A program made the position numbers and the translations under genes. The notes under the pieces are model-generated. The model saw nothing but the letters and a program-made list of their open reading frames with translations. It was not told where the DNA came from and did not search any database. From positions 62,001-126,000 of the forward strand of contig NZ_JXYA01000018.1 in assembly GCF_000967655.1 (NCBI RefSeq): 64,000 bases of DNA, in the 5' to 3' direction. Positions 43,660-52,910 of this stretch are shown piece after piece. Source of the DNA: Pseudoalteromonas rubra. GTDB lineage: Bacteria; Pseudomonadota; Gammaproteobacteria; Enterobacterales; Alteromonadaceae. Every line of letters begins with the position of its first letter. The stretch's first letter is position 1.

Positions 43660-46600
43660 ATGAAAAATCTAAAATTATTGCTGGCGGCTTCTTGCCTGAC
43701 AGCCATACTGGTTGGATGTGGAGGCTCCTCAGACAGTGGATCCTCTCCCAGCCCCAATCCGAACCCGAATCCAGATCCAGGCACAAATAACCAGGCTCCC
43801 ACAGTCAGCATTACTGGCGACAGTGAAGCGCTGGAGGGCACCGCGGTATCACTCAAGGCCAGCGCAACTGACAGCGATGGCCAGGTTGTCAGCTACAGCT
43901 GGAGTGTCAGCACAGGACCATCGGTCACCCTCAGCAACAGCACGACCAGTGATGTAAGCTTTACAACACCGGATGTCACTGAAGATACAGCCATGATACT
44001 GGCCGTTACTGTAACCGATGACGATGGTGCAACGGCCACCGCAACGAAAAACTTCACCGTAAAACGCTTAGTCAGATCCGTCACGCTAACCGGCATAGTC
44101 ACCGACGCACCCGTGGCGAATGCATCACTGATGGTGTACGTAGGCGATGAAACCTTCCCGGCGACGGCCGGCAATGACGGCACCTACACCGTTCAATTGG
44201 ATATCGATGATTCGGCGGTAAATCAGCTGATCCGCATCAAAGCGAATGGCGGTACAAACCAGCAAAATGTTGAGTTTTACTCCCAACTGGAAAGCTTTGC
44301 TTCTGTCGCCACTCAGGCCGGAGACGACGGCATAGTCAATAGCAGCGAAAACTTTGGCGTAAACATTACCAATGTAACCACCGCTGAATATGCGCTCGTT
44401 ACGCGGGCCGTCGGTGGGGTGCCACAAACCACCAGCGAGCTGAACAATGCCCTGGTAGGGGTTGATGCCGATGAGAAACTCACTTTGTCTGCGCTGATAA
44501 AGCTGGTTGTCGATGGCAGCGGCGACACTAAGTTTTCTTTGCCCGCAGACGTCAACAGTACCTTTGAACTGGTTTCGAGCCAAAGCGCCGTGGATGAACT
44601 GACCAATACCATCAACGACTCTGACCCCACTTTAATTGATAAAACCAAAGAAGAAATCAAGCAGGATGACAAGCTGGTTGATAACGGCGAAGGCTCTATC
44701 GTTGGTGACTACCTGATTGGCTCAACGCGCTATTTTCGGGGCCACTTTACACAAATGACACTCAACGAAGGTGGTACAGGTACATTCACCGACCACACCA
44801 GCGGTGCCATTACCTGGACACAGGCTACTAACGGCGCGGTCAGCGTTACCTTTAGCGACGGTATTTTCTCACCACGCTACCGCTGTAAAGACCAACAAGA
44901 TGAAACTATTTATTGCTACTCAAGATACAAAACGGCTTCTTTTAATATTTATGATGATAATAGCTTCGCTAAAGCAATCAGCCTGACTGGTACTCATGAT
45001 GAGATCAAAGCAGATGATGACACCATACTGAATGCAGATGTCTCGGCAACAGAAGACCTTACTATGGTGGTACGCAACAATACCATCACACCGACTGCCG
45101 CACAAATGCCTGGAACCTGGCATTTTGATCAAATGTATTATCTGATGGGCGGTAAAGCCGGTGAAGAGTATTACGTCCCTCAAGCTGGTAAAATGGTGTT
45201 CAATCAAGGTGGCACTGGCAAATCTACCCTGCCGGACGGCACCGAACGTGATTTCAGCTGGCAAGTCAGTGGCAATAATCTGGTTGTGATGTTGGCCAAA
45301 ACCGACACGATGGAGGCCAGAACAATCACGTACTGGCTATTAAAGACACTGCACAATGGCTTCCAATTTTGGGCCATTACCGATGATATTGTTGCCACCG
45401 AACCCGACAGAATGGCATCAATAACACACCGTCACCGCAGTGGGATCATGATGCCAGAACAAGAGATCACTCTGAATAGCACTATGATACAGGGCCGGTT
45501 GACAAATTATTTAGGCGCAAACTTACGCAATAACAGGTACTTTTTTGACAACTACATAAATGGCACCAGCTATGTAACCCTAAATGAGCAAACCAACGTT
45601 TGGGCACTTGATGGACGTCGGCTTTCGATTAACAGCTATTACAACTCCATGACATACAAAAATGTTTATCAGTGTCCCGAAGGGGCAGACTCACAAATGT
45701 GCAGGCTTGCTGTCAGTAATACCTTTGATGTCATCGCCATAGATGGAGACTACTGGTACGTACGACAACACGGTAGCAATATCTACAGCGATGACCCGCA
45801 AAGTTCGTACCTGCTTAAGTTAGCAAAGTCTGATGCCGTATTAACAGCGTTTGACTATGGCTGGCTGCGACTGCGTTTATTCTATTTTTTAAATATAAAT
45901 TCATCAGTAGAAACAAAACACTACGATCACGAAACAGATAGTATGGGTATGACCAAGCGGGTTATCCGCGACACTAACTTCAGCGAAATTGGCACATTCT
46001 CTGTTAAATCCGGCAAGCTGCATTCTGATGAATCTGGCTCAGTGACAGTAAGTGATTTCAAAGGCTTTGATCGCGACTATATCAAGGTTTGTAACTACCC
46101 GCTGGATACTAACTGTGACCAAGGTATGGAAGAAACTTACTATCTTAACGAGCAAGCAGCCAATAAAGCAGCAATGGTAACCCCCCCTGTGCCAGCCTAC
46201 ACGACTACACCACTCAACGGTGCCTGGTACGACCCGACTCGGCCAGATTTTTTGGTGGTGATCCGCGATGGTAAGTGGGTTCATATGGAGCTTAAAAGCG
46301 ATTCCGATCCCGATGGCAAGGCCGGGCTTGAGGTCGGCTATGCCGATTGGAATGAGCAAACCGGCGAGTTTATGGTTGACCTGTTTTTTGACTCCAATGG
46401 CGTATATGGCTTTGATGAATCACTGAAACATACCCTGATGGTAGAGGGGGATACATTGACGCTGGATATTGAGGGCGAGCCAAGCTTTACATTGAGCAGG
46501 CTGGTAGATACAAACAACCCCTTGGTCGGAGCATATGTTGAGTATCCGCTGGATAGCGAACGGATCTGGATCAGTGCATTCCTGCCTGGCAACAAGTTCT

Positions 46601-47160
46601 TTGAAGCAGACTATGAAAGTGCAGACTCTGCTATGGCTGGGATCAATTATGGCAGCTTTAACTATGACGCCAGTACAGGCAGAACTGAGTTAACCTTTGA
46701 GCTGAACCAACTTGCTGACAGCGACACCATTTTTGCTATGTTCCTGAATGGGGATGTGATCCAATGGAAAGACGGCGACGACTTAGGCACAGTGCAGCGC
46801 GTTAAACCAAGCTCAAGTCAACCTATGTTCGATAGCCATACCCTGATGTACGAGCGCTTTGCACTCATTAATGGCAACGAGACCATGTATGTAGATTTCC
46901 ATATTGGTAATGGCCAGGCGGAAGTGGTCACAGAGGGTAAAACACGAGCCTACACTTGGGAGCTTAATCAGGGGCAATTGACCTTAATGGCAGACACCCC
47001 AGCTGCCGGACTCAGCGCCGAAGGGTTTGTTATTTCACCGAGCTCAAAGCTTGACGATGGCTGGAAAGTGTCGGTATTGAAAATGATGGAGCCGCTGATT
47101 GTGATAGAAAACGACCCCACCAGCTCATATATGCGCTTTGACGCCGATATGCGCCGCTAG
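43660..47160 (+). CDS. 1166-residue surface lipoprotein with PKD-like domain and repeated beta modules
   Basis: The lipoprotein signal ends in LVGC (Cys20) and is followed by a Ser/Pro/Asn linker (PSPNPNPNPDPG). Residues 50-140 form a PKD/Ig-like domain (PTVSITGDSEALEGTAVSL, ATDSDGQVVSYSW, VTDDDGATATA). A second beta domain (LTGIVTDAPVANASLMVYVG) follows. From about 340 on, lipocalin-like modules recur (GDYLIGSTRYFRGHFTQMTL, GTWHFDQMYYLMGGKAGEEY, GAYVEYPLDSERIWISAFLP), each with W/Y-rich strands and a Gly-Thr turn. Start is ATG 43660 or GTG 43654. Divergent from the ToxR-like regulator across about 390 bases; ends at a strong terminator. Function unknown. Confidence 0.78.
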   Translation: MKNLKLLLAASCLTAILVGCGGSSDSGSSPSPNPNPNPDPGTNNQAPTVSITGDSEALEGTAVSLKASATDSDGQVVSYSWSVSTGPSVTLSNSTTSDVSFTTPDVTEDTAMILAVTVTDDDGATATATKNFTVKRLVRSVTLTGIVTDAPVANASLMVYVGDETFPATAGNDGTYTVQLDIDDSAVNQLIRIKANGGTNQQNVEFYSQLESFASVATQAGDDGIVNSSENFGVNITNVTTAEYALVTRAVGGVPQTTSELNNALVGVDADEKLTLSALIKLVVDGSGDTKFSLPADVNSTFELVSSQSAVDELTNTINDSDPTLIDKTKEEIKQDDKLVDNGEGSIVGDYLIGSTRYFRGHFTQMTLNEGGTGTFTDHTSGAITWTQATNGAVSVTFSDGIFSPRYRCKDQQDETIYCYSRYKTASFNIYDDNSFAKAISLTGTHDEIKADDDTILNADVSATEDLTMVVRNNTITPTAAQMPGTWHFDQMYYLMGGKAGEEYYVPQAGKMVFNQGGTGKSTLPDGTERDFSWQVSGNNLVVMLAKTDTMEARTITYWLLKTLHNGFQFWAITDDIVATEPDRMASITHRHRSGIMMPEQEITLNSTMIQGRLTNYLGANLRNNRYFFDNYINGTSYVTLNEQTNVWALDGRRLSINSYYNSMTYKNVYQCPEGADSQMCRLAVSNTFDVIAIDGDYWYVRQHGSNIYSDDPQSSYLLKLAKSDAVLTAFDYGWLRLRLFYFLNINSSVETKHYDHETDSMGMTKRVIRDTNFSEIGTFSVKSGKLHSDESGSVTVSDFKGFDRDYIKVCNYPLDTNCDQGMEETYYLNEQAANKAAMVTPPVPAYTTTPLNGAWYDPTRPDFLVVIRDGKWVHMELKSDSDPDGKAGLEVGYADWNEQTGEFMVDLFFDSNGVYGFDESLKHTLMVEGDTLTLDIEGEPSFTLSRLVDTNNPLVGAYVEYPLDSERIWISAFLPGNKFFEADYESADSAMAGINYGSFNYDASTGRTELTFELNQLADSDTIFAMFLNGDVIQWKDGDDLGTVQRVKPSSSQPMFDSHTLMYERFALINGNETMYVDFHIGNGQAEVVTEGKTRAYTWELNQGQLTLMADTPAAGLSAEGFVISPSSKLDDGWKVSVLKMMEPLIVIENDPTSSYMRFDADMRR

Positions 47161-47173
47161 GTAAACCTTGATT

Positions 47174-47207
47174 GCGGTCCCTTCATATCCCAGGGACCGC
47201 GCTTTTT
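47174..47207 (+). terminator. Rho-independent terminator after the large lipoprotein gene
   Basis: GCGGTCCCT (47174-47182) pairs with AGGGACCGC (47192-47200), followed by GCTTTTT. It lies in the short gap before the convergent decarboxylase gene. Confidence 0.85.
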
Positions 47208-47209
47208 AG

Positions 47210-48589
47210 CTAACTTGCCAGTCTGGCGAGTGCCGCAATCGCCAGTTCAACATCCTCCATTTCGGTGCGCCAGTTACTAAATGCACAGCGGATCACCGCC
47301 TTGCCCTGCCATATGCCTGGCGTCATAAATACCTGACCGCTTTCATTTAACTGGGCCAACACCGCTTGTGTATCCAGTTTATTATTACCGCTCGCACAGA
47401 ACACCACAACGTTCAGCTCACACGCTTTGTTTAATTCGTAACCATCGGATAAGTTTATCCAGTTTGCCAGGGCATTAGCCTGATCGACATTACGCTGGAT
47501 CTGTGCCCTTATCCCTTGCTTGCCATAGGCGAGCAAGGTCGCCCAGACGGGCAAAGCACGAAAACGCCGTGAGTTTTCAATGCCCAAAGACATAAAGGGC
47601 CGCTCGGCATCGCTGTTAGCTAAATAAGGGGCATCCACATTACAGGTGGCAAATAGCGTGCTTGGATGGCGGGTCAGAAAAATGCCGCAATCATAGGGCA
47701 CATTGAGCCATTTGTGACAATCAAGCGTGATGCTGTCTGCCAGCTCTATACCCTGGGTTTTACCTTGTGGACCCGCCAGCAGCCGTTCAAAAATACCAAA
47801 TGCGCCGTCGACATGTAACCAGGCCTGATGCTGGCGGCACAGTTGTGCCACCCGGACCAGGTCGTCGTAATCTGTGCCGGTCACCGTTGCCGCGCTGGCG
47901 ATAACGATTTTTCCCGGGCCTCGACAGTCCGCCAGTTTGCGTGCCAGCTCGGTGGTATCCATGGCTTCACTGTTGGGTTCACAGGCGACCTGCACCCAGC
48001 TTTCCTGACCCAAACCAGCCAGCCCAAGCGCCTTGACCATACTCGCATGTGGGGTGGCGGCAAACACGGTATACTCCAACTCCTTGCAACCCACTTTTGC
48101 AACATCAATCCCTTGTTTACGCCCAATTTCCTGCCTGGCCGTCATTGCGCCTAATACGTTAGCGGCTGTCGCACCTGTGGTCATCACACCTTCAAATACC
48201 GCGGGTAGTTCAAATAGTTCAGTGATCCACTTAATCGCCTGGCGCTCTACCTGACTGGCAACGGAGTCGCCGCCTTTAGACACGTTCTGGTTGTACAAGG
48301 TCACGAGCCAGTCGGCATAGGTGGCAACCGGATTGGCCCCGCCAGTGACAAAGCCCCAGTAGCGCCCCCCATTACTGGCCGACAGTTGTGGGGCGATTTC
48401 TGTACTAAAAACTTGCCTGAAGATTTCAAACCCGCCCGGTTGTTCGGTCAGTTCCCGTGGCTGTAAACTAGACGCCGAATTGCTTACTCGGCGGGTATCG
48501 ATTGACTCTCTGAAAGCCTGACATTCTTGTTCGAGCGCTGCGAGCAAGTGTTCATAAGTCGGCAACTGCCGGGGTGTGAATGACTGCAT
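47210..48589 (-). CDS. Group II PLP-dependent amino acid decarboxylase
   Basis: A 459-residue PLP enzyme of the glutamate/aromatic amino acid decarboxylase family. It has TGGANPVATYADWLVTLYNQ, a GVMTTGATAANVLGAMTAR phosphate-binding loop, the aspartate in HVDGAFG and the PLP lysine in LDCHKWLNVPYDCG. The substrate (tyrosine, DOPA, aspartate, diaminobutyrate or other) cannot be read from sequence. Start is ATG 48589 with AAGGAG five bases upstream. It is divergent from a MocR regulator across 87 bases carrying two identical 13-bp repeats. MocR control of a PLP enzyme gene is a common pairing. Confidence 0.9.
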   Translation of the reverse strand: MQSFTPRQLPTYEHLLAALEQECQAFRESIDTRRVSNSASSLQPRELTEQPGGFEIFRQVFSTEIAPQLSASNGGRYWGFVTGGANPVATYADWLVTLYNQNVSKGGDSVASQVERQAIKWITELFELPAVFEGVMTTGATAANVLGAMTARQEIGRKQGIDVAKVGCKELEYTVFAATPHASMVKALGLAGLGQESWVQVACEPNSEAMDTTELARKLADCRGPGKIVIASAATVTGTDYDDLVRVAQLCRQHQAWLHVDGAFGIFERLLAGPQGKTQGIELADSITLDCHKWLNVPYDCGIFLTRHPSTLFATCNVDAPYLANSDAERPFMSLGIENSRRFRALPVWATLLAYGKQGIRAQIQRNVDQANALANWINLSDGYELNKACELNVVVFCASGNNKLDTQAVLAQLNESGQVFMTPGIWQGKAVIRCAFSNWRTEMEDVELAIAALARLAS

Positions 48590-48635
48590 AATGACTCCTT
48601 TTGACTTTACGTCCCTTACTTTAGCGTGGTAGTAA

Positions 48636-48678
48636 TTAGATAACAGATACAAAAAATGGAAATTTTTAGATAACAGAT
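48636..48678. promoter_or_regulatory. Two identical 13-bp direct repeats, probable MocR operator
   Basis: TTAGATAACAGAT occurs at 48636-48648 and again at 48666-48678, exactly 30 bases apart (close to three helical turns, so same DNA face). The second copy runs into the ATG of the MocR gene at 48677. They fill most of the gap between the divergent decarboxylase and regulator genes, so one bound dimer could control both promoters. Confidence 0.75.
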
Positions 48679-50107
48679 GACTAAGCAAGCAAAATATAAA
48701 GTACTGGCCGGGCAGTTCATCGGTGCCATCGAAGCGGGCGAGTACCAAAATGGCCAGTCCCTGCCTTCTTTGCGTCAACTTAGTGCGCTCAATCAGGTCA
48801 GTATGACCACGGCAATGGCCTGCTATCGCCACCTTGAATCGCTGGGATTTATTACCGCAGATCCGAAACGAGGCTTCTTTGTCAGCCTTGAATACAACCC
48901 GGCAGGTGACATCAAGCATGCCCAATTTACGGCAAAAGTCAGTCCTTTACCTGCAACCCCTCCTTCAAGACTCAGATCCGGCTTGGCAACGGCACAGCTA
49001 GATCCTGCCCTGATAGACACTCAAACATTACGCGCTTCACTGGCACGCACCATGAGGAGCAACCAGTTGCTGTTCAACTATGGTGATCCCTTGGGTGAAA
49101 TTTCGCTGCGACAAGCACTTTCCAATCATATGAAAACACAGGGCTTTACCTTAAACGCACAGGACTTGATTATTACTCAGGGCTGTCTGGATGCGGTAAA
49201 AACAGCGCTGGAATTGACCACCAAAGAGGGAGACGTCGTTGCTGTTCCCTCGCCATGCTACAGCGGATTGCTTGATATACTCAGTGTTATGGGCAGGTAC
49301 GTTATGGAGATCCCCAGCAACCTCGATGGCATCGACCTGGTACAGCTCGAACGCGCAATGGCGGGCCAGCAAATTGCAGCCTGCTTGCTCAGCGCCAATT
49401 TTCAAAACCCGACAGGGCACTGTCTGAGCATACAACAAAAACAGGCACTGGCAGACATGGCCCGGCGCTATCAAACCCCGGTTATTGAAGACGATGTCTA
49501 TCGGGAGCTGAGCCATGACAGCATGCCTCCTTTACCTGTTAAACATTTTGACAAGGATGGTTGGATCCTCTGGTGCAGCAGTATTTCCAAAACACTGGCG
49601 CCCGGATTCAGGCTGGGCTGGTGTGCACCGGGACGGTTTTATGACCGCTACAGCGACCTTGTCCGTGTGCGCTCTTTAGGATGTAACCGGCCACTGCAGC
49701 TGGCACTGGCTGACTATATTGGCCGGGGGCATTACACCCGATATCTTAAAAAACTGAACCGCACGCTTGCGTTGCAGTGCAATCAATACATACAAACACT
49801 AACCTCACTGCTGGGTGCCAGTATCCAGCTCAATCGCCCAAAAGGTGGGCTGGTGCTGTGGCTAGAGCTGCCGGATGTCGATACCAGGCAATTACAAGCA
49901 CAGCTAAAAAACGAACATATTTACATTCTGTGCGGAGATGCCTTTTCTACCACTGATCTCTATCAGAGCTATGTTCGCCTTAACTTTGGCCAGTGTCTGA
50001 GTGCAGAAGTCGAGTCGCAGCTTATTCGCTTTGCCCAGGTCATAGAGCACCCCTTGTGTCAAAAACCAGGCGAAAAATACGCTAAAACTGGTACAAAACC
50101 TGCTTAA
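48677..50107 (+). CDS. MocR-family transcriptional regulator
   Basis: A 476-residue GntR-aminotransferase fusion. The winged helix (residues 5-75) has LPSLRQLSALNQVSMTTAM and LESLGFITADPKRGFFV. The aminotransferase domain has ITQGCLDAVKTALELTTKEG, VIEDDVYRELS and the PLP-lysine motif SSISKTLAPGFRLGW. No Shine-Dalgarno site precedes the ATG; instead a 13-bp operator-like repeat overlaps it, so the message may be leaderless or weakly translated and autoregulated. It likely senses PLP or an amino-acid adduct and controls the divergent decarboxylase gene. Confidence 0.92.
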   Translation: MTKQAKYKVLAGQFIGAIEAGEYQNGQSLPSLRQLSALNQVSMTTAMACYRHLESLGFITADPKRGFFVSLEYNPAGDIKHAQFTAKVSPLPATPPSRLRSGLATAQLDPALIDTQTLRASLARTMRSNQLLFNYGDPLGEISLRQALSNHMKTQGFTLNAQDLIITQGCLDAVKTALELTTKEGDVVAVPSPCYSGLLDILSVMGRYVMEIPSNLDGIDLVQLERAMAGQQIAACLLSANFQNPTGHCLSIQQKQALADMARRYQTPVIEDDVYRELSHDSMPPLPVKHFDKDGWILWCSSISKTLAPGFRLGWCAPGRFYDRYSDLVRVRSLGCNRPLQLALADYIGRGHYTRYLKKLNRTLALQCNQYIQTLTSLLGASIQLNRPKGGLVLWLELPDVDTRQLQAQLKNEHIYILCGDAFSTTDLYQSYVRLNFGQCLSAEVESQLIRFAQVIEHPLCQKPGEKYAKTGTKPA

Positions 50108-50141
50108 ATTTCATACTACGAATTATGCGGTGATTACTATC

Positions 50142-50789
50142 ATGGACTTGACACAGGATGAGCTGGACTATATTCACCAGGTGGTTGAAACGTCTCAGCT
50201 AGATTTATTCCAGGCACACACTAATTTGTGCAATGAGCTGAAGGCGTTTACCAGTGATCTGCTTGAAGAGCTGGCTCAGCACGAGGCCAGCTATGCACAA
50301 AGTGAGCGCCTGCTCGATACCCATTTGCGCGCCGCCAATATCGTTGACTTCCCGGTTCAACCTTTGCTGGAATCGAACAATCACAATCAGTGGCATCCGG
50401 ATCACCAGACGCTGTTGTCCATTATTGACGACTTGCCGCATATCGTAGAAGGACATGGTATGCCGCGCAGCTGGCGGTTTACCCCTTATCCGTCTGTCCG
50501 CCTGTTGCTGAACTTTCCCCGGGCATCATTTCATGTCGATTCTTTGTCACTCACCGGAGCCTGTATCAACACTTTCCCGCTCTACGCGGGTGCATACCAG
50601 GATGTGTTTACGCTAAGAGGGGCCAGTCTGATGTTACCCAATGGACATTGCATCCATGTCGACATTGCTTCGGTGGCCAGTCGGGGCGAACACAGACTGG
50701 CGCTGAAATTTGACCATTACACCGTCGCCAGTCCGACCCTGAAGGTCTATGTGGTCAGCAATTATGTTCGCCTGCACGGCTGGCAATAA
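50142..50789 (+). CDS. PilZ-like domain protein of unknown function
   Basis: A 215-residue soluble protein. The N-terminal 70 residues are helical and acidic (LTQDELDYIHQVVETSQLDL, ELAQHEASYAQSERLL). The C-terminal part is beta-rich and has a DSLSLTGACI segment matching the DxSxxG motif of PilZ cyclic-di-GMP receptors, plus basic residues upstream (PRSWRFTPYPSVR) in the place of RxxxR. Binding of c-di-GMP is therefore possible but weakly supported. Start is ATG 50142 (GGTGA upstream) or GTG 50130. It lies 35 bases after the MocR gene and may be co-transcribed. It is convergent with the LysE gene, only three bases apart. Confidence 0.6.
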   Translation: MDLTQDELDYIHQVVETSQLDLFQAHTNLCNELKAFTSDLLEELAQHEASYAQSERLLDTHLRAANIVDFPVQPLLESNNHNQWHPDHQTLLSIIDDLPHIVEGHGMPRSWRFTPYPSVRLLLNFPRASFHVDSLSLTGACINTFPLYAGAYQDVFTLRGASLMLPNGHCIHVDIASVASRGEHRLALKFDHYTVASPTLKVYVVSNYVRLHGWQ

Positions 50790-50792
50790 TGT

Positions 50793-51413
50793 TTAGATAG
50801 TTTGATAAACAACCCGGGCGGCCAGTAACAAAAATGCGCAGCCAAGTAGTTTGTCTATCACAGCCTGTTTTGCCGTTAAATCGAACCGCTCCCGGGCTGA
50901 AGCGGTTACAACAGACACAAAGAAATACCACAACGCATCTATCACTAATACTGTCATACACATGATCACCGCCGTCTTAAGCGTCAGTGCCTCGGGGTCA
51001 ATAAACTGCGAGAACAGTGCCAGGAAAAAAATGGCCAGCTTTGGGTTGAGAAAAGCAATGGCAAAGCCATCTTTTGCCGCAGCAAAATAGCTTTTAGCAT
51101 CGTGCTCTTTGGCCACTTCAATACCGCTGCTTTTACTGCTGAGGATTTTGTAACCCATATAGGCAAGATACGCCGCGCCTGCGTACACCAGCCCCTGATA
51201 AACCAAAGGAAACTGCTCAATCAAACTGGCCAGGCCCAGCAGAGACAAGCTGGCGTAAATACCCACGCCCAGACCATGAGATAAACTCGCAACAATCCCA
51301 TGCTGAGCACTGTGATACAGGCTGTAACGTAACACAACCGCCAAACTGGGTCCGGGGGACATGGCCCCAACACAACATATAAACGCCAGACTTAACCAGG
51401 CCGTAAATTCCAT
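50793..51413 (-). CDS. LysE-family amino acid exporter
   Basis: A 206-residue membrane protein with about six helices. The N-terminus MEFTAWLSLAFICCVGAMSPGPSL contains the MSPGP motif of the LysE/RhtB family, followed by HGLGVGIYASLSLLGLA and the conserved FLNPKLAIFFLALFSQF. These proteins export amino acids or derivatives, such as homoserine, threonine or lysine. Start is ATG 51413 with GGGGAAG upstream; a longer frame from 51554 has no support. It is convergent with the PilZ-like gene and divergent from the ABM-like gene. Confidence 0.9.
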   Translation of the reverse strand: MEFTAWLSLAFICCVGAMSPGPSLAVVLRYSLYHSAQHGIVASLSHGLGVGIYASLSLLGLASLIEQFPLVYQGLVYAGAAYLAYMGYKILSSKSSGIEVAKEHDAKSYFAAAKDGFAIAFLNPKLAIFFLALFSQFIDPEALTLKTAVIMCMTVLVIDALWYFFVSVVTASARERFDLTAKQAVIDKLLGCAFLLLAARVVYQTI

Positions 51414-51566
51414 CACACTTCCCCACACATTAAAAAGCGCATAGTCTAACCGAGCATCAAGAGCCGGCCAACGTTTAAATGGAATACCACCCCACTGCAC
51501 CCTACTGACACTCCCTGACACCACCACGTGTTTTACTGTCACCAACTTAAACAAGGAGACAAAAAC

Positions 51567-51884
51567 ATGAGCACTAACTATGTGGAAATCGCCACTTTCA
51601 AACTGGCTAACGGCGTCACTGAAGCTGACTTTTTAGAACAAAATGAACACTTTATGGCATATATCAAAGCGCAGCCAGGATTGCTGTACCGTTCGGTTTC
51701 AAAGCACGCAGACAGTGGTGTATACACCGACCTTGTGTACTGGAATACGCTGGATGATGCCAAACGTGTGCAAGCGGCTTTTGAGCATGAGCCAGTCTGT
51801 CAGCAGTTCGCTGCGCTGATCGACAAAGATAGCCTGTCACTGGCCCTGACTGAGGTAGTTGCACAAACGCCTTGCAGTGAGTAA
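51567..51884 (+). CDS. ABM-like dimeric alpha/beta barrel protein
   Basis: A 105-residue protein with the ferredoxin-like dimeric barrel pattern of the ABM/EthD-like group (VEIATFKLANGVTEADFLEQ, GLLYRSVSKHADSGVYTDLV, WNTLDDAKRVQAAFE). Such proteins are small oxygenases, haem-binding or simply structural; no cofactor ligand is obvious. AAGGAG lies six bases before the ATG. A terminator follows, overlapping the leader of the WYL regulator gene, which may control it. Confidence 0.75.
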   Translation: MSTNYVEIATFKLANGVTEADFLEQNEHFMAYIKAQPGLLYRSVSKHADSGVYTDLVYWNTLDDAKRVQAAFEHEPVCQQFAALIDKDSLSLALTEVVAQTPCSE

Positions 51885-51903
51885 CCTGACCGGGCGTATG
51901 AAT

Positions 51904-51930
51904 GCCGGGATCCTGTACCGGCGTTTTTTT
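51904..51930 (+). terminator. Rho-independent terminator in the leader of the WYL gene
   Basis: GCCGG (51904-51908) pairs with CCGGC (51918-51922), then G and seven T. Because it ends 10 bases before the GTG start of the next gene, it separates the ABM-like gene from the regulator or attenuates it. Confidence 0.75.
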
Positions 51931-51940
51931 GGAGACAGTC

Positions 51941-52651
51941 GTGCACAAATCTGAGCGTTTATTTCAGCTGGTTAATCTGCTTAAAGGGCGGCGTCTGGCC
52001 ATTACGGCTAAACAGCTTGCCGAGCGGCTGAATGTGTCTGAGCGAACCATCTACCGAGATATTCAGCATCTGCAAAGTTCAGGAGTTCCTATCGAGGGCG
52101 AAGCCGGTATTGGATACCTGATAGCGCAATGCGATCTGCCACCTATGATGTTTACCGTGGCGGAGCTGCAATCTTTATTACTGGGTACACGCATGGCCAG
52201 CGCCTGGACCGATCCGGTATTATCGGAGCATGCCAGCAGCGCCATGGCAAAAATTGAGGCAGCGCTGCCCGAGCACCTAAAACAACAACTGGACGACTTT
52301 CCTTATGTGGCCGCCAGCTTTGGTCACACCGAAGATCATCAAAGATTCAGCAGCACATTACGTGAAGCCGTGGTACAAAAACGCCAGGTCCGATTGCATT
52401 ACAAAGATGCCAAAGAGGCCTATAGTGAGCGTGACATAGAGCCGCTGGGACTGGTGTACTGGGGCGGCAAATGGACCATTATAGGCCATTGCCTTTTACG
52501 CAATGACTATCGTGAATTCCGTCTGGACAGAGTCTGTGATATTTCTTTGCTGGCACACCCTTTTGAGCTCACTAAAGAAAAAAACCTGCAACACTATATC
52601 GCCCTAGTAAAGGCAAAATATGCCGACGAGGCAGAAAAGACAAGCCCTTAG
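51941..52651 (+). CDS. YafY-type transcriptional regulator (HTH + WYL domain)
   Basis: A 236-residue regulator. The N-terminal HTH_11 domain (KSERLFQLVNLLKGRRLAIT, LAERLNVSERTIYRDI) is followed by a helical linker and a C-terminal WYL-type domain (RQVRLHYKDA, PLGLVYWGGKWTIIGHCLLR, DYREFRLDRVCDI). WYL domains bind nucleic acid or other ligands in regulators. Start is GTG 51941, with GGAG six bases upstream. The adjacent ABM-like gene and divergent LysE gene are candidate targets. Confidence 0.9.
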   Translation: MHKSERLFQLVNLLKGRRLAITAKQLAERLNVSERTIYRDIQHLQSSGVPIEGEAGIGYLIAQCDLPPMMFTVAELQSLLLGTRMASAWTDPVLSEHASSAMAKIEAALPEHLKQQLDDFPYVAASFGHTEDHQRFSSTLREAVVQKRQVRLHYKDAKEAYSERDIEPLGLVYWGGKWTIIGHCLLRNDYREFRLDRVCDISLLAHPFELTKEKNLQHYIALVKAKYADEAEKTSP

Positions 52652-52821
52652 CCAGCTTCCGAGGACGTGCTCTGAGCAGGTTGCAGGTGAGTGTAAACAA
52701 TCATCGGATCTGTGTACTTTTTTTACTCGATTGTTTTTATTTAATAAATTATCAATAATTCATTCTCAGCAGGTAAACCAGATCAAATAATTCGCCACAC
52801 AAGCAACATTTATTAAACGCA

Positions 52822-52840
52822 AATGAGAGTTGTTATCATT
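52822..52840. promoter_or_regulatory. Fur box-like operator upstream of the TonB receptor
   Basis: The 19-base word AATGAGAGTTGTTATCATT has inverted ends (AATGAGA against TATCATT, six of seven positions complementary) and follows the AATGATA-n5-TATCATT form of Fur sites. It lies about 70 bases upstream of the receptor start, in a promoter position. Iron repression through Fur is inferred. Confidence 0.65.
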
Positions 52841-52910
52841 TAAAATCACTGTTAGTATGCGCTCCCTCTGCAGTCCCGAAGCCGGGTTCCTTAGTTGTAT
52901 GGAGTGTAAA

